From: Enhygromyxa salina
Lineage (GTDB): Bacteria; Myxococcota_A; Polyangia; Nannocystales; Nannocystaceae
Direction: 5' to 3'
Assembly (NCBI RefSeq): GCF_002994635.1
Contig: NZ_PVNL01000019.1
Coordinates: forward strand, 1-64,000
Length of the DNA: 64,000 bases
Of the stretch, positions 8,061-16,177 are shown in pieces; the first letter of the stretch is position 1, and each line of letters begins with the position of its first letter. The notes beneath the pieces are model-generated. The model saw nothing but the letters and a program-made list of their open reading frames with translations. It was not told the DNA's origin and searched no databases. The position numbers and the translations under genes are program-made.

Positions 8061-11000
8061 ATGACGTTGACGACAATGCCGAACACGGGGGCACCTGAGC
8101 CGGGCGCTCCGGTGGTGCTCACGGACGCAGAGTCGACGTTCCAGGGCCGCCCGAACGAGCGCGGCGCCGTGACTCACGCCAGCGAGCGGCCCGAGCTCGA
8201 CTGGGCCGGCGACATTGAGGACCAGCGCGTGTTTGCGTTGGTCCGTTCGCGGATGTTCGCTCGCAGCGGGGTTCTGCGAGTGGGTCGCTATCGGATCGTG
8301 CGTCGGCTCGGCGCGGGGGCCATGGGCGAGGTCCAGCTCGCGATCGACGAGCAGCTCGATCGCGCGGTCGCTGTCAAATTCGTCCACGCCCACCTCGCCC
8401 ACCACCGCTTCACCGAGCGGCTGCGCGTAGAGGCGCGGGCCCTCGCCCGGCTCGCGCACGCCAACGTCGTGCACATCTACGAGGTTGGTGAGCAGCACGG
8501 CCGCGTGTTCCTGGCCATGGAGTACATCAACGGCCAGAGCCTGCGCGACTGGATCGCGCAGGCGCCCGGCTGGGAGCGGGTGCTGTCGGCCTATCTCGAG
8601 GCGGCGCGCGGGCTGGCGGCCGCTCACTCGGCCGGCGTGATCCACCGCGACTTCAAGCCCGACAACGTCCTGCGTGGCGCGGAGGGTCGGATCGCCGTCG
8701 CCGACTTTGGGCTCGCGGCGCTCGACCGACCCCCGACCGCGGACGACGAGGATCCCGAGCCTCGGCCCGCGTCGCGCTATCCGTGCGCTGAAGCCAGCGT
8801 CACCGAGACCTATGCAACGCCCGGCAGCAAGGACGACGGCAGCGCTTCGTTCGTCAGTCGCCCAGGCGAGGTCAAGGGCACGCCGGCCTACATGCCACCC
8901 GAGCAGTTCCGCGGCCGGTCCGACGCGCGCGCGGATCAGTTCGCGCTGTGTGTGTCGATCTACGAGGGCCTGTGGGGCCAGCGGCCGTTCGCCCGGCGCA
9001 CGGTCGGCGAGATGCTCGACGGGGAGGTCGACTGGCTGCCGCTCACACCACCCGCGCGAGCACGGGTTCCCAAGTGGATCTGGCCGCTGATCCGACGCGG
9101 CCTCGCGGTCAATCCCGATGATCGCTGGGACAGCGTCGACGATCTGATCGCGGCGCTCGAGCGCGGGCTCGGTCGGCGACGTCGTCGAGCTCGGCTGATC
9201 GGCTCGGGCGTCGTCGCGCTCGCCGTCGGCTTGTTCAGCGGCGTGGGCGTGGCCTGGTGGGGTGGGGCCCCCGGCGTCGAAGACTGCACAAACGTCGCCC
9301 GCGAGCTCGCGGACACGTGGGATCGAGATCAGCGCGCGCGGCTGAGCCAGGCCTTGGCGAGCGCGGCCGAGTCGTCGGGCGCGGCTTGGTTGACCGACAG
9401 CGAGGCGCCGATCGTCGCGGGCCTGGATCGCTGGCGCGATCGCTGGCTCGACAGCCGGGCTGAGCTGTGCCGCGGGCGAGCCGGCGGCGATCCGGTCGTG
9501 CTCGATCGCGTTGGCGCGTGCCTGGAACGTCATCACCGCTCGACCCAGGCCTTGGTCGGGCTGATGCTGGCCGCCGATCTCCCGACCCTGCGCGAGGCCC
9601 CGCGGGCGGTGGTGCGGCTGGAGGATCCGCGGGCCTGCGCGAGCGAGGCCAGGCAGGGCGGCCCACCCGATCCGCCGCGCGCGGTCGCTGCTGAGGTCGA
9701 GGAGGTTCGGCGCGAGCTGGCGTTGGTCGAGGCCGATCTGCTGATCGCCCATCATGCGACGGCGCTCGCAAGCATCGACGAGCTCGGGCCACGCGTGGCG
9801 GCGCTGGGTTACCTGCCGCTGAGCGCCGAGCTCGCCCACGCCCGTGGCCGCGCCTTGCTCGACGGTGGGCACACGGCGGACGGGCTCGAGGCTTTGGAGC
9901 AAGCCGCCGATCTCGGCGAGGCCGGCCATCACGATCGTGTGGTTGCAGACAGCTGGCGGCGCATGGCGGGCTTCGCCGCGACGACGAAGCGGGACCTCGA
10001 CGCCGGGCGTCGGTGGCTGCGGCGCGCCGATGCTGCTGCTCGGCGGGTCGGTGTCGCTCCGCTCGGCCCGCTCGGTCCCGCCGACATGGCGCGGCTGGAC
10101 TTTGTTCGCGGCAATCTTCAGCTGCTCGAGGGGCAGTTTGCTGCCGCGTTCGATCAGCTCGAGCCGCTGGTGGCGGTGTTCGAGGACGAAGTCGATCACC
10201 AGGATCTACTGTTCGCCGCTCACACCACCACGGCGCTGGGCGTGGCCGTGCTCAACCAGGGTGATCGGGACCGCGCGATCGAGCTGTTCGGGCGCTCGCT
10301 TGGGCTGCTCGAGCGGGTTCACGGCTCTGGTCACCCCGACGTCGCGCTCGCGGCCTACAACCTTGGACAGCTCTCGCTCGAGGCCGGGGACGCCGAGCTG
10401 GCCCAGATCATGCTCGAGCGCGCCGTGCAGATCTGGGCCCTCGCCGACGAGCTCGAGCTGCGCAACGTCGGGCGCGCGCAGCTGGTGCTTGGTCAGCTCG
10501 CGCTCGCCCAAGGTCGGACCGACGCGGCGCTCGACCACGCGACCGCGGCCGCGACGGCGTTCGAGCGCGCGACCAGGATGCCGATCGAGCAGGCCGAGGC
10601 TGCGTCGCTGGCCGCTGCTGCGCACTACTTCTTGGCCCAGGCGGGGCCTGCCGTTTTGGCCTACCGTCGGGCGATTCAGGGCTACGCCAACGCCTACGGG
10701 GAAGACGACGTCTACGTGGCCTACTTTCGGGTCGGCCTGGGGTGGGCGCTGCTGGCTGACGGGCAGATCGAAGCCGCCCGCGTCGAGTTCGAGGCCGCGC
10801 TCGTGGTGATCGAGGCCAAGGACGGCGGCAGCACGCAGGCCGTGGATGCGCGCTTTGGGTTGATCAGCGTTGATCTGGCTTCTCACCAGCTCGAAGCCGC
10901 GCGCGCACGGCTGGCGCGGTTTGACGGGCACGAGCTCGCGGGCATGGAGGCGATGGAGCTGGAGCTGTTTCGCGGGCTGCTCGCGCTGCGTGGCGACCGT

Positions 11001-11150
11001 GCTGACCGTGCTGACCATGCCGCTGGGGCGGCGGCGCTGGCTTCGGCCCGGGCTCACGCGAAGACGGTGGCTTCCGGGGAGGCGACGCTCGCGATCTTGC
11101 TTGCCAGCGTCAACGCGACCGACGAAGAGCGCCGGCTTGCTGGCGAGTGA
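8061..11150 (+). CDS. Membrane Ser/Thr protein kinase with TPR-like periplasmic part
   Basis: 1029 aa. The kinase domain (about 75-370) has glycine loop GAGAMGEV, VAVKF lysine near 106, catalytic HRDFKPDN at about 195, DFGLA at 215 and GTPAYMPPEQ in the activation segment, so it should be active. The HRDF in place of HRDL is a minor variant. An Arg-rich stretch and one membrane helix (about 379-402) follow. The remaining 600 residues are Ala/Leu-rich helix pairs of the TPR type, probably a ligand-sensing scaffold outside the membrane. The ATG at 8061 is preferred over an upstream ATG at 7962, whose product is unrelated to kinases; GGGAG precedes it and TATGCT lies 21 nt upstream. Confidence 0.9.
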   Translation: MTLTTMPNTGAPEPGAPVVLTDAESTFQGRPNERGAVTHASERPELDWAGDIEDQRVFALVRSRMFARSGVLRVGRYRIVRRLGAGAMGEVQLAIDEQLDRAVAVKFVHAHLAHHRFTERLRVEARALARLAHANVVHIYEVGEQHGRVFLAMEYINGQSLRDWIAQAPGWERVLSAYLEAARGLAAAHSAGVIHRDFKPDNVLRGAEGRIAVADFGLAALDRPPTADDEDPEPRPASRYPCAEASVTETYATPGSKDDGSASFVSRPGEVKGTPAYMPPEQFRGRSDARADQFALCVSIYEGLWGQRPFARRTVGEMLDGEVDWLPLTPPARARVPKWIWPLIRRGLAVNPDDRWDSVDDLIAALERGLGRRRRRARLIGSGVVALAVGLFSGVGVAWWGGAPGVEDCTNVARELADTWDRDQRARLSQALASAAESSGAAWLTDSEAPIVAGLDRWRDRWLDSRAELCRGRAGGDPVVLDRVGACLERHHRSTQALVGLMLAADLPTLREAPRAVVRLEDPRACASEARQGGPPDPPRAVAAEVEEVRRELALVEADLLIAHHATALASIDELGPRVAALGYLPLSAELAHARGRALLDGGHTADGLEALEQAADLGEAGHHDRVVADSWRRMAGFAATTKRDLDAGRRWLRRADAAARRVGVAPLGPLGPADMARLDFVRGNLQLLEGQFAAAFDQLEPLVAVFEDEVDHQDLLFAAHTTTALGVAVLNQGDRDRAIELFGRSLGLLERVHGSGHPDVALAAYNLGQLSLEAGDAELAQIMLERAVQIWALADELELRNVGRAQLVLGQLALAQGRTDAALDHATAAATAFERATRMPIEQAEAASLAAAAHYFLAQAGPAVLAYRRAIQGYANAYGEDDVYVAYFRVGLGWALLADGQIEAARVEFEAALVVIEAKDGGSTQAVDARFGLISVDLASHQLEAARARLARFDGHELAGMEAMELELFRGLLALRGDRADRADHAAGAAALASARAHAKTVASGEATLAILLASVNATDEERRLAGE

Positions 11151-11156
11151 ACGAGA

Positions 11157-11501
11157 ATGGGTCATGAGATGAGCTGTCATCAATCAAACTACTCCATCAC
11201 TGTTGGGGGTCCTGTGGATCCGCAGAGCTTGAGCTTCGAGACCAACTCGACGATCACCGTTACCTTCATTGCGCCTGCGGGTTACAGTATTTTGGGGGTC
11301 GTGTGCGATCCACAGTCGACGCCGCCGACGAACTACCCGCTCCCGAGTGTTGCTAGCCCTACGGTGGTGTTTAGTAATCCTAACGGCGAGGCGGTCGACT
11401 TCTCGGTGTGCGTGCGTGATAGCTCGCCCGATCAAGCGGTCGGGATGCGGGGGCCTACGACGACGATCATCTTCAAGCCGCGCACGACCTGTCCGACCTG
11501 A
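11157..11501 (+). CDS. Small hypothetical beta-rich protein
   Basis: 114 aa. It begins 6 nt after the kinase stop, so it may be co-transcribed. The product is Ser/Thr/Pro-rich with alternating hydrophobic strands (SLSFETNSTITVTFIAPAGY) and ends in TTTIIFKPRTTCPT. An immunoglobulin-like or inclusion-type small beta fold is possible. There is no signal peptide. Base use is richer in A/T than the neighbouring genes, which suggests an acquired or young gene. A second ATG at 11169 is possible. I recognise no family. Confidence 0.55.
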   Translation: MGHEMSCHQSNYSITVGGPVDPQSLSFETNSTITVTFIAPAGYSILGVVCDPQSTPPTNYPLPSVASPTVVFSNPNGEAVDFSVCVRDSSPDQAVGMRGPTTTIIFKPRTTCPT

Positions 11502-11587
11502 GTGAAGGCCCGGCCCTGACCGGCGAAGCGTACTTCTACTTCCCTCCGCGTCTTGCCACGGCGCAAGGCGCTTGCTGCGGCTTCGCC

Positions 11588-12034
11588 TTGACGCTCTGGT
11601 ACCGGCTGCTGAACCCAGCACAGACGCAACTCGGCTGGAGGCCGCCTGCTCTCGGTGCCCCCACAACGGGCGACTGTGCATCCGAGAGAGTACTCACGGG
11701 GCATGGTTGCATTTGGGCTGATCCAGGCGGACGGGGTGCTCACCGTTCTGGAGATGCCAACACGCGACTGCAGTGTTCAGAATGCTCCCCTCGCGCGGCC
11801 GTGCTCGTGCTCGACACGACCAGCGGCCAGATGAACAACGTAGGCGATCGATTCAAGACCGGAGCGTCGTGCACGACCAGCGGATCGTACGTATTCGATA
11901 CGTACGTCGACGGCACGACAACACCCCAACCGACCACAGAGGAGCGTGTCATCCTGCTGACGCGAAACGAGACCTTCCCGCCGATCAAGTCCGCCGAGAA
12001 AAGCGCGTGGTGGAAATTGCAGCGCATCACGTAG
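11588..12034 (+). CDS. Hypothetical protein, start uncertain or gene degraded
   Basis: 148 aa from a TTG. The frame stays open upstream to 11423 with plausible coding (GEAYFYFPPRLATAQGACCG) but no ATG or GTG, so the true 5' end is unclear and the gene may be a fragment or carry a frameshift relative to the gene before it. The C-terminal half looks like a real protein: VLVLDTTSGQMNNVGDRF, then SYVFDTYVDGTTTPQP. There is no known domain, signal peptide or TANNNT element. It lies in the A/T-richer patch. Confidence 0.35.
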   Translation: MTLWYRLLNPAQTQLGWRPPALGAPTTGDCASERVLTGHGCIWADPGGRGAHRSGDANTRLQCSECSPRAAVLVLDTTSGQMNNVGDRFKTGASCTTSGSYVFDTYVDGTTTPQPTTEERVILLTRNETFPPIKSAEKSAWWKLQRIT

Positions 12035-12141
12035 GAGACCGACCAACCAAGGTCACCCACCTCGGCGAGGACTGCTCGTCGAGGTGGGGACGGGCCCGAG
12101 GCAAGACGAGAGCATGGTGGACAAGCCATCGGTGCGCTGTC

Positions 12142-12147
12142 TATCCT
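12142..12147 (+). promoter_or_regulatory. -10-like TATCCT
   Basis: TATCCT ends 6 nt before the ATG at 12154 and supports that start for the lipoprotein gene. Confidence 0.5.
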
Positions 12148-12153
12148 TCGCCG

Positions 12154-13233
12154 ATGCGATCGTTCCGCCCTGCACGAGTCCGGCTGAGAAGACCTCCACG
12201 GTCTCTGAGTTCCCGAACGCCCCTGGATCCGGCTCGCGGACCTCAACCACGAGCAGGCCAAGGAAAGCTCTGCACGCTCGGGCTCATCCCGCTGTTGGCT
12301 TGCTCGCCGGTTGATTTTGAAGGTCGCCTGGCGACTCTCGAAGCCGAGGAGGTTCGTCGAAAAGCGAAGCTCGACACGCTCGAGCATCAGATCACCTCGG
12401 CGGAGCTGCGGGTCAAACATGCCAAGGCTCTCGCCAAATACCACGAGTGCAACGCACTCGTCGCCGGCATCGAGGCCGAGGTGGTTCTCCAACGAGCAGG
12501 TTGTTTTCAAGAAATTTCCGAACACACCGAGTGTGTCGCTACCAATGAAAAGAACCGCTCGAACGCCACTGCCGCGGGTTGTGTCCTTGGTATCGGCTTC
12601 GCGGTTTTGACGGGCGGCGCCGCGGCACCCATTGCCCTGGCCGGCTGTGCCGGTGGCGCAGTCGTCGTTCACGCGACGAGGACCAAATGCGGTGACGTGC
12701 CCCGGTGCGCGGCACAGCTCAACAGCATGGAGCGAGTCGTATTGACCAGGCTGGGTCTCGCGGCCATCCCGACGTGCACCGAGCCACCGGAACCAGAGCG
12801 AGTCGACCCTCCCAAGCCCCGCGAAGTCGCGGCGCCCACCGTGGTTCGACCCGCCCCCGTCGAACGGCGGACCATCTGCACGGATCAGCGGGTCGCCTGG
12901 GTCGAGTTTGTCGTTCCGGCGCGCAAGGCTGACGGGAGGAGCTGGGATGCGCGCGGGGGCGTCCCCGACCTGCGCTACACGATCTACATCGAGGGCCAAA
13001 AGCTCTATGAGTCACCGGTGCACGAGACCTTGGAGTGGCGTCACCAGCCCCAGGCTGAGGTCCGCGTGGCGCCTCAACAGCAGCTCTCCATCCAGTTGCT
13101 AGATTCCGACCAGCAAAGCTCGGAGACCATCGCGGTGTTTCGCAGTATCATTCCCGCGGACACCAGCGAAGCATTGGACGTGTCGGCCGGGGCAGCGACC
13201 GCCAGGATCAAGCTCGAATGCATCGAGGGATGA
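12154..13233 (+). CDS. Coiled-coil lipoprotein with C2-like C-terminal region
   Basis: 359 aa. A long Arg-rich n-region precedes a hydrophobic core and lipobox LLAC at Cys50. Residues about 55-110 form heptad-like helices (RLATLEAEEVRRKAKLDTLE). A Gly/Ala-rich hydrophobic stretch around 145-180 could insert in or lie on a membrane. A Pro-rich linker leads to a beta-rich domain (about 250-345) with strands resembling C2 modules (LRYTIYIEGQKLYES, QLSIQLLDSDQQS); this is inference. The frame is open from 11773, but upstream sequence is basic and out of character. The last 16 bp overlap the next gene, so the two are translated together. Function unknown. Confidence 0.68.
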   Translation: MRSFRPARVRLRRPPRSLSSRTPLDPARGPQPRAGQGKLCTLGLIPLLACSPVDFEGRLATLEAEEVRRKAKLDTLEHQITSAELRVKHAKALAKYHECNALVAGIEAEVVLQRAGCFQEISEHTECVATNEKNRSNATAAGCVLGIGFAVLTGGAAAPIALAGCAGGAVVVHATRTKCGDVPRCAAQLNSMERVVLTRLGLAAIPTCTEPPEPERVDPPKPREVAAPTVVRPAPVERRTICTDQRVAWVEFVVPARKADGRSWDARGGVPDLRYTIYIEGQKLYESPVHETLEWRHQPQAEVRVAPQQQLSIQLLDSDQQSSETIAVFRSIIPADTSEALDVSAGAATARIKLECIEG

Positions 13234-13853
13234 ACGGCACAGCCGCAGTGTTCGCCGTCGTGTTGGCCGGCTGCAGTTCGGCGTCGGGGCAGGCCCGACT
13301 GAGCCAGCTCGAGACACAAGCGCAGGAGGACGACGAGATCATCGTAGGTCTGTCCGAGCGGGTTGCTGCCTTCGAGCGCACCGTTGACGAGTTGGTAGAT
13401 CTATACCAGCAGGCGTCCGACACGCTGGAGGCCGCCGAGCACAAGTATGAGCTCGCACGACGCTCGGGTGACGCGAGCTCGCAGGCGTTCCAGCGCGCGG
13501 CCAGCGACTACGAAGTAGCGAGTCGCAGGTGGAGGTTGGTCACCATCACGCTGCTCGCCGCAGCGAACTGGGACTACGCCGGTCACCTTTGCCACACCCG
13601 CATGACGACAGCTGCATACCGCAAGAAGCTTCGCAAAGAAGGCATCGACCTCGACGGACTCGACGCCGATCACGGGCTGCCGAAGAGCCGGGGCGGCGCT
13701 GATCATCCGCTCAACTATCGAATGATCGACTCCAGTCTCAACCGATCGCTCGGGAACGACGTGATGCGCAAGCTGATGGAGCATCCGCTCCACATTCTGC
13801 GCGGCACCGCTGTTTCTGCGCTCATGCGCTTGCGGTGCTCGCCGCGACTTTAG
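13218..13853 (+). CDS. Lipoprotein with coiled coil and HNH-like nuclease motif
   Basis: 211 aa. The signal peptide ends at lipobox LAGC (Cys19). A helical segment follows (about 30-100; LSERVAAFERTVDELVDLYQ). The C-terminal domain holds DADHGLPKSRGG, then a downstream Asn (HPLNYRMI) and NRSLGN, the order expected for DHxxPKS-type HNH or GmrSD-like nucleases (HNN variant). A nuclease motif behind a lipoprotein signal is unusual: it may be an exported effector, an extracellular DNA-degrading enzyme or an inactive fold. The start overlaps the end of the preceding lipoprotein gene by 16 bp. A second ATG at 13230 would also keep the signal core. No immunity gene is evident next to it. Confidence 0.68.
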   Translation: MHRGMNGTAAVFAVVLAGCSSASGQARLSQLETQAQEDDEIIVGLSERVAAFERTVDELVDLYQQASDTLEAAEHKYELARRSGDASSQAFQRAASDYEVASRRWRLVTITLLAAANWDYAGHLCHTRMTTAAYRKKLRKEGIDLDGLDADHGLPKSRGGADHPLNYRMIDSSLNRSLGNDVMRKLMEHPLHILRGTAVSALMRLRCSPRL

Positions 13854-14027
13854 GCTCCGCGTACGAACTCGGGCCCGATGGCCTCGACGAGTACACGGGT
13901 TTGGCAGGTGGCGTCGACGACCTTAAACCACGACCGCCTCGCGTAAGCTGGCTGTCTCGACTCAGTAGTGATCACCCTGCCGCCGCTCGCAGAGCCCTGC
14001 GCCGAGCTCCACGTCTGCGAACGAGCC

Positions 14028-14050
14028 GCCGCGGCCCTCGAGGCCGCGGC
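14028..14050. terminator. GC-rich hairpin between convergent genes
   Basis: Perfect 9-bp arms (GCCGCGGCC and GGCCGCGGC) with a 5-nt loop lie between the HNH lipoprotein gene (plus) and the dodecin gene (minus). No U-tract follows on either strand, so a terminator role is only possible. The remainder of 13854-14087 shows no gene. Confidence 0.35.
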
Positions 14051-14087
14051 GCTGCGAGCTCCTGAAGAGCGGCGTTGGACCTCGGCC

Positions 14088-14342
14088 TCAAGTCGGCTGT
14101 TGGATGTGATCGCCAGCGGCCTCCATCACGACCTGGAACAGCATGACCTCACACTTGTTGTCGTCGTGCTTGATGGTGCCCTGAAACCCGACGACCTCGT
14201 AGTTGGTGAATCGAAGGTTGTCGTGGTGGGGCCCCTGGAGGATCTGGCTAATCCCGTTTCTGACAGCGTCATCGAAGCTCTTGGTCGAGCTGGCCACAAT
14301 TCGAATGACGTCCTGGTGTTTATTTGCGTTGGTTGCGTGCAT
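14088..14342 (-). CDS. Dodecin-like flavin-binding protein
   Basis: 84 aa from the ATG at 14342; a GTG at 14366 would add 8 residues. The sequence follows the dodecin pattern: DVIRIVASSTKSFDDAVRNG, then NLRFTNYEVVGFQGTI and MLFQVVMEA strands. Dodecins form dodecamers that store flavin or related cofactors in the cytoplasm. The conserved Trp that stacks on flavin (LRWxEV in typical members) is replaced here by Phe/Thr/Asn (LRFTNYEV), so ligand binding may differ. It is convergent with the HNH lipoprotein gene and is A/T-richer than the surrounding genes. Confidence 0.82.
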   Translation of the reverse strand: MHATNANKHQDVIRIVASSTKSFDDAVRNGISQILQGPHHDNLRFTNYEVVGFQGTIKHDDNKCEVMLFQVVMEAAGDHIQQPT

Positions 14343-14515
14343 GTCGTTTTCTCGTAATGCTGTCACTATGATCGGCCGGGACGATGCAAATTGCGCCCGG
14401 TCTCAATCGTCGGTTCGATGCCAAACAACATACAGGATCGCGCAAGGCACGCAAGCTCGAGTGCGCCTCATTGGGACGACGGCTGGTGAAGCTCTAGTAC
14501 GCGACGTTGGTGGCG

Positions 14516-15589
14516 ATGGTGCGCTTGTGCTATGCCACGCCACCGATGTCGCCGACCGGGATCGTGGCCCTCGTGGCCCTGCTGCTCGCCCCCGAGGTCC
14601 AGACCCCAACGCGGACGAGCCCGCTCGGTTTGACCTGGCAGGCGCCCCACAGCTGCCCGCAGCGCGCAGAGATCGACGCCCGAGTCCACGAGCTGTTGCC
14701 GAGTCTGGGCGAAATTGTCGGTGTGGATACCCCCGCCGACGTCCAGGTGAGCGGGCGGGTCGATCTGCAAGACAGCGAGCGTTGGGTCGTGTCGCTGCGG
14801 TTCGAGAGCGCACGCGGAGTCGACGAACGGACGTTCTCAGGACCGGACTGTCAGGCCCTGGGGGACGCGGCTGCGCTGGTGATCGCGCTCGGCGTCGATC
14901 CGGTCGGAGTCTCGACCCAGCTCGCGCAGCGCCAGCAGGTCGAACCCAAGCCCGAACCCGAGCCCGAGCCCGAACCCGAGCCAATCCCAAAGTCGGATCC
15001 CAACCCCGACCCACGCCAGGATCCTCGGCGCGCGCTGTCGGATCAGACTGAAGGATCTTCAGCCACCGACGAACACCCGCCGAACATCCGCGTCGGCATC
15101 GCCCCGCTCGGCGGCGGCGGCTACGGTCCGCTGCAGCTCGGCCAGGGCGCCCTGGGGATCGAGCTGAGCGGCTTCGGCCCATGGTGGCGCGTCGCACTGC
15201 GCGGGCGCTGGCTCACCCCGCGCACGCACACGTTGGCGAGCGGATCCCAGGCTCGCTTCGACGGATTCTCGATCGCCGCCCGCGGCTGCGCGGTGCCGTG
15301 GGCGGGGCGCGTGGAGTTTCCGATCTGCGCGGGCGTGGAGGCAGGCGCGCTGCGGGGTCGCGGAACCGGGACCACCCTGGCGCCGCGCGACGCGGGGCTC
15401 CCGTGGGCGGCGCTGCTCGTGGGCCCGGGCCTGCGCTGGGTCGTGCACGAGCACGTGGCCCTGGGTCTCGACCTCGAGCTGCTCGCGCCCCTGACCCGCG
15501 GCGGCTTCACGATCGGCACCACCGTCGCGCAGGAGTTCGCGCCAGTCGGCGTGCAGGGCTTCGCTGGCGTCGAATTTCGGCTCCCATGA
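14516..15589 (+). CDS. Secreted protein with Pro-Glu linker and barrel-like C-terminus
   Basis: About 357 aa. Start choice is uncertain among TTG 14507, GTG 14510, ATG 14516 and ATG 14546; all retain the signal core GIVALVALLLAPEV. A globular N-terminal domain (to about 145) is followed by an EPEPEPEPEP linker and a Gly-rich C-terminal half with alternating strands (VGIAPLGGGGYGPLQLGQGA) ending in an aromatic-containing FRLP, suggestive of an outer-membrane barrel or a periplasm-spanning protein. It ends exactly where the first ECF promoter-like element begins and may act in the same envelope pathway as the sigma operon. Confidence 0.65.
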   Translation: MVRLCYATPPMSPTGIVALVALLLAPEVQTPTRTSPLGLTWQAPHSCPQRAEIDARVHELLPSLGEIVGVDTPADVQVSGRVDLQDSERWVVSLRFESARGVDERTFSGPDCQALGDAAALVIALGVDPVGVSTQLAQRQQVEPKPEPEPEPEPEPIPKSDPNPDPRQDPRRALSDQTEGSSATDEHPPNIRVGIAPLGGGGYGPLQLGQGALGIELSGFGPWWRVALRGRWLTPRTHTLASGSQARFDGFSIAARGCAVPWAGRVEFPICAGVEAGALRGRGTGTTLAPRDAGLPWAALLVGPGLRWVVHEHVALGLDLELLAPLTRGGFTIGTTVAQEFAPVGVQGFAGVEFRLP

Positions 15590-15622
15590 ATCTCCGTCAC
15601 GAAAACCCGCGGACCCGGCCAA
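15588..15622 (+). promoter_or_regulatory. Duplicated ECF promoter-like element, copy 1
   Basis: Three blocks, GAATCTC (15588-15594), GTCACGAA (15596-15603) and GGACCCGGCCAA (15611-15622), end 11 nt before the sigma gene ATG. All 27 block bases recur in the same order at 16972-17007. If GAATCTC is the -35 and the last block covers the -10, the spacer is 16 nt here. The first block overlaps the stop codon of the gene upstream. Confidence 0.72.
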
Positions 15623-15633
15623 ACTGGTAGGAG

Positions 15634-16176
15634 ATGCTCCTGGAGCCCCGCGCGGCTCGACTCGGGGACGAGTTCGAGCCTCTATATGCCGACAACTTCG
15701 CGTTCGCCTGGCGGATGTTGCTGCACTTCGGGGTCCCCGCCCACCAGGTGGAGGACGCCGTGCAGGACGTGTTCGTGGTGGTCCACCGGCGGCTCGACAC
15801 GTGGGATCGGTCGGTCAGCGTGCGGCCCTGGATCTGTGGGATCTGTCGTCGTGTCGCGGCGGACCATCGGCGCGCGCACGGTCGACACCAACGCAAGATC
15901 GACGCGCTGCCCCCGCCCGATCAGGGCCCCGCGCTCGACGGCCAGGTCGCGGATCGACAGGTGCTCGCGCTGCTCGAACAGACCCTCGCCGGGCTCGACC
16001 CCGGGCCGAGGGACGCCTTCGTGATGGCGGAGCTCGAGGGCATGAGCAGCCGCGAGATCGCCGAGGCCACTGGCGTCAACCCCAACACAATCGCTTCGCG
16101 CTTGCGCAAGGCACGAGTAGCCGTCGCCAAGGCACTCGGAAAACTTACCGGCGAGACAAAGTTTGAGAGGGCGTGA
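15634..16176 (+). CDS. ECF-type sigma-70 factor
   Basis: 180 aa. Region 2 (about 14-80) includes VEDAVQDVFVVVHRRLDTWD, and region 4 (about 115-165) has the helix-turn-helix MSSREIAEATGVNPNTIASR; there is no region 1 or 3, so it is an extracytoplasmic-function sigma factor that redirects RNA polymerase. TAGGAG directly abuts the ATG, too close for normal Shine-Dalgarno use. The duplicated promoter-like element upstream suggests autoregulation. The next gene starts 1 nt after its stop and encodes a single-span membrane protein, the usual place for the cognate anti-sigma. Confidence 0.9.
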   Translation: MLLEPRAARLGDEFEPLYADNFAFAWRMLLHFGVPAHQVEDAVQDVFVVVHRRLDTWDRSVSVRPWICGICRRVAADHRRAHGRHQRKIDALPPPDQGPALDGQVADRQVLALLEQTLAGLDPGPRDAFVMAELEGMSSREIAEATGVNPNTIASRLRKARVAVAKALGKLTGETKFERA

Positions 16177-16177
16177 C

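Noticed and set aside
8004-10199. Minus-strand frame antisense to the kinase
   Set aside because: No recognisable motifs; the plus strand encodes a complete kinase.
13968-14357. Plus-strand frame opposite the dodecin
   Set aside because: The minus-strand product matches dodecin along its length.
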